From: Verrucomicrobia bacterium UBA1263
GTDB taxonomy: Bacteria; Verrucomicrobiota; Verrucomicrobiia; Limisphaerales; UBA1412
NCBI GenBank assembly: GCA_002308515.1
Contig: DBVN01000059.1
Span: 1-11,737 of the forward strand
Direction of reading: 5' to 3'
Length of the DNA: 11,737 nucleotides
Both the position numbers and the translations under genes were made by a program. Under the pieces are notes generated by a model. The model ran no database searches and was not told the origin of the DNA. It worked only from the letters and a program-made list of their open reading frames with translations. Below, one piece after another: positions 8,295 to 11,737 of this stretch (within the stretch, counting starts at the first letter, position 1; each line of letters begins with the position of its first letter).

Positions 8295-8330
8295 CGTCAT
8301 TAGAAATCAACACTCCTGATGGCGATTTTG
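8295..8330 (+). repeat. Hairpin repeat, left copy flanking the LRR/Imm11-like pair
   Basis: CGTCATTAG (8295-8303) pairs with CTGATGGCG (8316-8324), including two G-T pairs, and is followed by ATTTTG. It resembles the hairpin at 10763-10800: both begin with CGTCATTAGAAAT and end with CTrATGGyG then TTTTG, in the same orientation. As drawn it would act as a plus-strand terminator, yet no plus-strand gene precedes it. Confidence 0.4.
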
Positions 8331-8341
8331 GGTTTATCTTT

Positions 8342-9916
8342 TTATTTCTTTGGAATCCAGGTGGCAGTTCCTCTTTCATACCATGTTCCATCTTCTTTAA
8401 TGGCTGATTTCCAGGAGTTATCTCCTTCCGGATAATAGCTGATCAAGCTGTCTGGAGTGCCGCCATACAAATTACAGTCTTCAATTTTTGGTGCAGCTCC
8501 CATATAGTAAATACTGGTCAAACTGGCGCATTTATTGAACGCATAATCACCAATGGATTTGATTTTTTCAGGGATGTTTATACTTTTCAACCCCTTACAT
8601 TCATAGAATGCATATTCCTTGATGGCTGAAACACTATCAGGAATCGTTATGTGTTTCAGCTTGGCACACTTGAAAAAAGCATCCTTCCAAATAGAAGTAA
8701 CGCTGTCAGGAATAACATAATCTCCTCCTTTTGCTTGCGGAAATCTAATCAATTTCTTTTGTTTTTTATTGAACAATACTCCATCTATGCTGCTGTAATG
8801 TAAATTATTTGGGTCTACGTCTATACGCTCCAAACTGCGACACCAGATAAATACCATTTCCGCAATAGAAGTAACACTGGAGGGAATAGTTATACGGGAC
8901 AGCTTACTGCAGTGACTGAATGCCCCTTCACCAATGGATGTAACTCCTTCTGAAATTTCTAAATGGGTCAGATTTTCGGCACCCAAAAACGCCCATCTTC
9001 CAATAGAAACAACGCTGTTGGGCAGTGTTATACAAGACAGACTGCTACAGTCATTGAATGCCCAGCCTCCAATAGAAGTTACATTGTTGGGAATCGTTAA
9101 ATTCGTCAGACTGTTAGCCCCAGAGAAAGCACTATCACCAATGGAAGTAACACTCTCCGGTATAACATATTCTCCATTTTTTGCTTGTGGAAATTTAATC
9201 AGAATTGTGTGATCTTTATTAAATAAGACTCCATCTACGCTGCTGTAATTTGGATTATTGGGATCCACATCTATTCGTTTCAAACTGTCGCAACCACTGA
9301 ATGCGCTTGTAACTACAGAAGTGACACTAGCGGGTATTTTTATACAGCTTAAACTATGACAGTCTTTAAATATAAAGCCATCAATGCAAGTGACTTTATC
9401 GCCAAAAACTACGCTAACCAGACTTTTGCATTCTGAGAACGCCCCAGATCCTAGGGAAGTGACGCTGTTGGGAATCGTTATACTTGTTAAGTTTGTACAT
9501 TTCCAAAACGCATTATATTTAATAGTAGTGACACTATCAGGAATCGTTATATTGATTAGACTAGAACAATCAAAAAAAGCTTCTTTTCCAATCAGGGTAA
9601 CACTGTCGGGAAGTACTATGTTGACTAGATTGCGACAACCATCGAATGCTCGATTTCCGATAGCGGTAACGGTATTGGGAATCGTGATACCGGTTAACTG
9701 TTTGCAGTTAGAAAATGCCGCGTGTCCGATAAAAGTGACAGCGTATGAGATGGAATCATGTTCAACATGACTTGGTATTTGGATGTTGCCTTTTGGTTTT
9801 ACTTTCCATCCGAAAACGGATACTTTTTTGGAATGAGCTTTTTGAGACAGAATTTTATATTCCAGTCCATCTACTATGAACGTGCCTTCATTTGTTTCTA
9901 CTTTTAGCGTTACCAT
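8342..9916 (-). CDS. BspA-like leucine-rich repeat protein without signal peptide
   Basis: A 524-residue protein built mainly of LRR_5 (BspA/Treponema TpLRR-type) repeats of 23 residues with the pattern ITIPnsVTsIGxxAFxxCxsL. About fourteen units run from residue 55 to 470. Two are interrupted by a longer insert, IDVDPNN..YSS.DGVLFNK then a strand ending YVIP (residues 215-252 and 365-402), as is usual in BspA proteins. Residues 1-50 match the usual N-terminal cap (DGLEYKILS), and the end (YYPEGDNSWK to TATWIPKK) is a C-terminal cap. Family members are normally surface proteins that bind host or microbial partners, but here the N terminus MVTLKVETNEG has no signal peptide or membrane segment. 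An in-frame TGA six codons upstream of the ATG rules out a longer start. GAGGG four bases before the ATG is a good ribosome site. The gene is AT-rich (19 of 60 G+C at 9181-9240). It is divergent from the Imm11-like gene by 215 bases. The function is unknown; protein binding is inferred from the fold. Confidence 0.88.
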   Translation of the reverse strand: MVTLKVETNEGTFIVDGLEYKILSQKAHSKKVSVFGWKVKPKGNIQIPSHVEHDSISYAVTFIGHAAFSNCKQLTGITIPNTVTAIGNRAFDGCRNLVNIVLPDSVTLIGKEAFFDCSSLINITIPDSVTTIKYNAFWKCTNLTSITIPNSVTSLGSGAFSECKSLVSVVFGDKVTCIDGFIFKDCHSLSCIKIPASVTSVVTSAFSGCDSLKRIDVDPNNPNYSSVDGVLFNKDHTILIKFPQAKNGEYVIPESVTSIGDSAFSGANSLTNLTIPNNVTSIGGWAFNDCSSLSCITLPNSVVSIGRWAFLGAENLTHLEISEGVTSIGEGAFSHCSKLSRITIPSSVTSIAEMVFIWCRSLERIDVDPNNLHYSSIDGVLFNKKQKKLIRFPQAKGGDYVIPDSVTSIWKDAFFKCAKLKHITIPDSVSAIKEYAFYECKGLKSINIPEKIKSIGDYAFNKCASLTSIYYMGAAPKIEDCNLYGGTPDSLISYYPEGDNSWKSAIKEDGTWYERGTATWIPKK

Positions 9917-9920
9917 ATAT

Positions 9921-9925
9921 CCCTC
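9921..9925 (-). promoter_or_regulatory. Ribosome binding site of the LRR gene
   Basis: GAGGG on the minus strand lies four bases before the ATG at 9916. It decides the start, because the frame is closed by a TGA just upstream. The enzyme genes in this window lack such a sequence. Confidence 0.6.
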
Positions 9926-10116
9926 ACGATCTCAAATCTATGTCGGAGCCAATGTATAACATTGAGAATTCTTTGTCCATATAAAAAGATATTTTCAAAA
10001 AACGCTTGATGTTTCACTTTTTAAGTGTTACTCGTGTGGTGTGTTTGGTTAATATGAAAATTGATCCAAAGGTATTAGAAATAAAATTTCTCGTTAATTT
10101 TAGTGCTTGAATTGAG

Positions 10117-10123
10117 AAAGGGA
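10117..10123 (+). promoter_or_regulatory. Ribosome binding site of the Imm11-like gene
   Basis: AAAGGGA lies eight bases before the ATG at 10132, a normal Shine-Dalgarno position, and supports that start. Confidence 0.55.
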
Positions 10124-10131
10124 TAATTAAA

Positions 10132-10716
10132 ATGGATATAGATCAATTCTATAAAATGGATTCGGACTCTTCATTTATCGCCGAGCTTATAGATGAAAAA
10201 CAGCCGGACTTTGATCATCATAAACTGATAGAGGGTAATTATGAAGGAATCAAATTCCCTGTCTATTTAAAGCATTATTTGGGAACCAAAAAATTAAGAG
10301 ATATTTTGCATACGGATTTTTGTGCAAAACTTATTTCTGAAAAACTAAAAAACATTTTGGAAGAGAATCACATCACTGGCTGGAAAACATATCCTATCAA
10401 ACTTTTTTATAAGAGGATGATACCCATCGAAGGGTATTATGGTTTTTCGGTGGTAGGGAGATGCGGTCCGATAGATTACAGTAAGTCGAAGATAGTCAAA
10501 TGTGTTCAACCCGATATAGGATATACATTCAAAGCCTACAAAGGACTGTACATAGGTCTGGATAAATGGGACGGATCAGACTTTTTCTTTCCAGAAGGAA
10601 CTCAGCATACGATCGTAACACAAAGAGTAGTAGATATTCTGAAAGATTTTAGCAAACAAATTGAATTTACCAATTTGGCTGATCAAACGACGGATTGCAC
10701 ACTTGTAAAGATATAG
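10132..10716 (+). CDS. Imm11/DUF1629-like putative immunity protein
   Basis: A 194-residue soluble protein with no signal peptide or membrane segment. The middle, ISEKLKNILEENHITGWKTY (68-87), followed by YPIKLF and GYYGFSVVGRCGPID (101-115), and a second block, GSDFFFPEG (148-156) then IVTQRVVDILKD (161-172), fit the pattern I recall for the Imm11 (DUF1629) family of polymorphic-toxin immunity proteins: a 'Se-x-Lk-xx-Le-x-x-x-ITG' helix followed by a strand ending in P. Such proteins bind and neutralise a cognate toxin in the cytoplasm of the producer or its kin. No toxin gene is adjacent, so it would be an orphan immunity gene or have another role. The gene is AT-rich (23 of 60 G+C at 10201-10260), has a ribosome site, is divergent from the LRR gene, and ends in a good terminator. 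The gene is near certain; the family call is a recollection without a profile search and could be wrong. Confidence 0.6.
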   Translation: MDIDQFYKMDSDSSFIAELIDEKQPDFDHHKLIEGNYEGIKFPVYLKHYLGTKKLRDILHTDFCAKLISEKLKNILEENHITGWKTYPIKLFYKRMIPIEGYYGFSVVGRCGPIDYSKSKIVKCVQPDIGYTFKAYKGLYIGLDKWDGSDFFFPEGTQHTIVTQRVVDILKDFSKQIEFTNLADQTTDCTLVKI

Positions 10717-10762
10717 AAAAGAGCAGAAGATAAAGAAGAATAGATCATTTTTGTGTAAACCA

Positions 10763-10800
10763 AAAACGTCATTAGAAATTCCTCTTCTAATGGTGTTTTG
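10763..10800 (+). terminator. Intrinsic terminator of the Imm11-like gene; right copy of the hairpin repeat
   Basis: AAAACGTCATTAGAA (10763-10777) pairs with TTCTAATGGTGTTTT (10785-10799) over 15 positions, two of them G-T, around a 7-base loop and ending in a T-run. It lies 46 bases after the stop codon. Its core matches the hairpin at 8295-8330, sharing CGTCATTAGAAAT and the following arm. Confidence 0.7.
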
Positions 10801-10803
10801 AAT

Positions 10804-10829
10804 AAAAAAGCCCCGACGTGTGCCGGGGC
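10804..10829 (-). terminator. Intrinsic terminator of the glutaminase-family gene
   Basis: On the minus strand GCCCCGGC (10829-10822) pairs with GTCGGGGC (10817-10810) around an ACAC loop, then six Ts (10809-10804). It starts 26 bases after the stop codon at 10856. The T-run on the other strand (10831-10834) may make it partly bidirectional. Confidence 0.88.
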
Positions 10830-10855
10830 CTTTTGTTAAGGAGTGTTATCCTTTG

Positions 10856-11737
10856 TTATTTGACCAGTTCCAGTGTTTGGAAGCCGACATCAATGTACTG
10901 GCCTCCGGTGGTCTGGTGGCAATGGACCGCGATGACGTTCTTGCCTTTCTTGAAAGCGCTGAGTTTGTCTTTCTTGATGTAGCGGTCAATGTAGTTGGCC
11001 GTGTAGCCGGAGAAGGTCGCGACCAGCGTTCCATTGACGTAGATATCGGCGTTTTCGTCATGCGCCAGGCGCAGAGCCAGATTGTCGGGGATGTCCTGAA
11101 GATCGAAGTCACGGCGGAGCCAGATATCGCTGGAGTTCCAAGTCGTTCCAATGATCGCGCCGGGAGTTCCCTGGGTACCGAAGCCGGCTTTGCCTGTCTT
11201 CCAGGAGCTGGCGTCAAAGTCCGCCGCAAACCAGTTGTCCGCCGGTTTGTCGGTGGTGTATTTCCATTCCAGAGCGGAGGACTCAGCCGTGGGGATGATG
11301 GTCGCGCGGATGTACTCCGGACGTGTGGGGATAGGAGCCCAGCCCGCGGGATGGAGTGTGTCGCGGTCAGCCCATTTCTTCCAAATATCTTTGTTGTAAA
11401 GCATCTTGATGAAGACCCCTCCCACTACGGGACGCGCGATGAAGCTTTGATGTTTCGCGGTCGTGGTCCAGTACCAGTCGCTCATCGGAACGCGGTCAGG
11501 AGTTTCGTTCAGGAAACGGAAGACGGGATCCAGCAGAGCTTTGAAGTCGGCATCGTTCTGGGTCAGACAGGCGGTCCAGAGGAGCCAGTCCATCTTGGTG
11601 TAGTCGCTGCGGTTGTCCAGAGGCAGACCGTAGGGCTTTTGGACTTTCTTGTAGAAATCCATTTCCATTCTGGCGACTTTGTCCGGGAAGAGTTCCAGAC
11701 CGAGGATCTTGTCCCACACCAGGTTGTACTTCATGCT
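10856..11737 (-). CDS. Glutaminase-family protein (DUF4965/DUF1793) with C-terminal beta-sandwich, 5' end outside window
   Basis: The frame is open from the right edge to a TAA at 10856, giving the last 293 residues. The ATG at 11734 is internal, not a start: the codon before it is a serine and the sequence begins mid-domain. Residues 1-125, counted from that Met, match the end of the GtaA-like glutaminase fold found in many glycan degraders: KYNLVWDKILGLELFP (2-17), YGLPLDNRSDYTKMDW (35-50), ETPDRVPMSDWYWTTTAKH (77-95), ARPVVGGVFIKML (100-112). The name comes from fungal glutaminase A; the real substrate of bacterial relatives is uncertain. After a short linker, residues about 150-292 form a GH2-like jelly roll (WKYTTDKPADNWF, IWLRRDF, HDENADIYVNG, NVIAVHCHQT), a probable carbohydrate- or protein-binding add-on. 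The gene is GC-rich like the GH51 gene and has its own terminator. An exported location is usual for the family, but the N terminus is not visible here. Confidence 0.85.
   Translation of the reverse strand, partial: SMKYNLVWDKILGLELFPDKVARMEMDFYKKVQKPYGLPLDNRSDYTKMDWLLWTACLTQNDADFKALLDPVFRFLNETPDRVPMSDWYWTTTAKHQSFIARPVVGGVFIKMLYNKDIWKKWADRDTLHPAGWAPIPTRPEYIRATIIPTAESSALEWKYTTDKPADNWFAADFDASSWKTGKAGFGTQGTPGAIIGTTWNSSDIWLRRDFDLQDIPDNLALRLAHDENADIYVNGTLVATFSGYTANYIDRYIKKDKLSAFKKGKNVIAVHCHQTTGGQYIDVGFQTLELVK

Larger units (their letters stand above)
7907..8341. other. Gene-poor region between the GH51 and LRR genes
   Basis: I find no convincing gene here. It holds, from left to right, the TTAAAAG repeats, a palindrome at 8033-8050, a strongly purine-rich plus strand (about 8060-8200) with stops in every plus frame, an AT-only hairpin (8211-8234) and a GC-containing hairpin (8295-8324). 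A minus frame of 77 codons from a TTG at 8290 to 8057 is open, but its latter half is simply the reverse of the purine-rich run and it has no ribosome site, so I do not call it. The stretch may be the remains of older accessory DNA. Confidence 0.5.
9917..10131. promoter_or_regulatory. Divergent intergenic region of the LRR and Imm11-like genes
   Basis: These 215 AT-rich bases must hold both promoters. On the minus strand TGGACA (9979-9974) and TATACA 15 bases later (9958-9953) are a possible LRR promoter. A TAGATTTG at 9943-9936 would match a Bacteroidota -7 element, but its partner is poor. A small hairpin, CACTT-TTT-AAGTG (10016-10028), lies mid-way. No good promoter stands out for the plus-strand gene. 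Confidence 0.3.

Noticed and set aside
8934..9770. Repetitive plus-strand open frames opposite the LRR gene
   Set aside because: Their periodic sequence is just the reverse of the 69-base LRR repeats.
9917..10131. tRNA or other structured RNA gene in the intergenic spaces
   Set aside because: I found no cloverleaf or TTCGA-type T-arm in any intergenic stretch of the window.
8295..10800. Integron attC sites or transposon ends at the two hairpins
   Set aside because: The hairpins lack a GTTRRRY core, are direct rather than inverted, show no target duplication, and no integrase or transposase is present.
11734..11737. ATG at 11734 as the start of the glutaminase-family gene
   Set aside because: The sequence begins in the middle of the conserved domain and the frame continues to the window edge, so the methionine is internal.

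Overview
The window is a stretch of bacterial chromosome that carries carbohydrate-degrading enzymes as separate single-gene units. A two-gene, AT-rich accessory block interrupts it. The likely host is a gut or sediment glycan degrader, either Bacteroidota or the PVC group (Lentisphaerota, Verrucomicrobiota, Kiritimatiellota). The enzyme set fits both. The GH106 promoter (TTGTCC, 17 bases, TATAAT) looks like ordinary sigma-70 rather than the Bacteroidota TTTG/TAnnTTTG type, so I lean weakly to the PVC side. No SusC/SusD pair, sulfatase or regulator gene lies in the window, so a classical polysaccharide utilisation locus cannot be shown.

Layout. Positions 1-3155 (minus): a secreted GH106-type alpha-L-rhamnosidase whose 3' end lies beyond the left edge. 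3260-4039 (minus): a membrane-anchored YdcF/ElyC-like DUF218 protein. 4178-6202 (plus): a secreted heparinase II/III-like polysaccharide lyase, divergent from the DUF218 gene. 6203-6233: a strong bidirectional terminator. 6268-7806 (minus): a secreted GH51 alpha-L-arabinofuranosidase. 7807-8341: a gene-poor stretch with spaced direct repeats and palindromes. 8342-9916 (minus): a BspA-like leucine-rich repeat protein with no signal peptide. 10132-10716 (plus): a small protein resembling the Imm11/DUF1629 immunity family. 10763-10829: two terminator hairpins. 10856-11737 (minus): the C-terminal part of a glutaminase-family (DUF4965/DUF1793) protein with an added beta-sandwich.

The rhamnosidase, lyase and arabinofuranosidase together fit attack on a rhamnose-, uronate- and arabinose-containing polymer such as a pectic rhamnogalacturonan with arabinan side chains. 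This is an inference from the families, not shown by the sequence. Each enzyme has its own promoter-like sequence, and they do not form one operon.

The most unusual part is 8290-10800. The LRR gene and the immunity-like gene are divergent, AT-rich compared with the enzyme genes, preceded by Shine-Dalgarno-like sequences that the enzyme genes lack, and bracketed by two related hairpins in the same orientation. It looks like an inserted accessory cassette. No toxin, transposase or integrase is visible with it.
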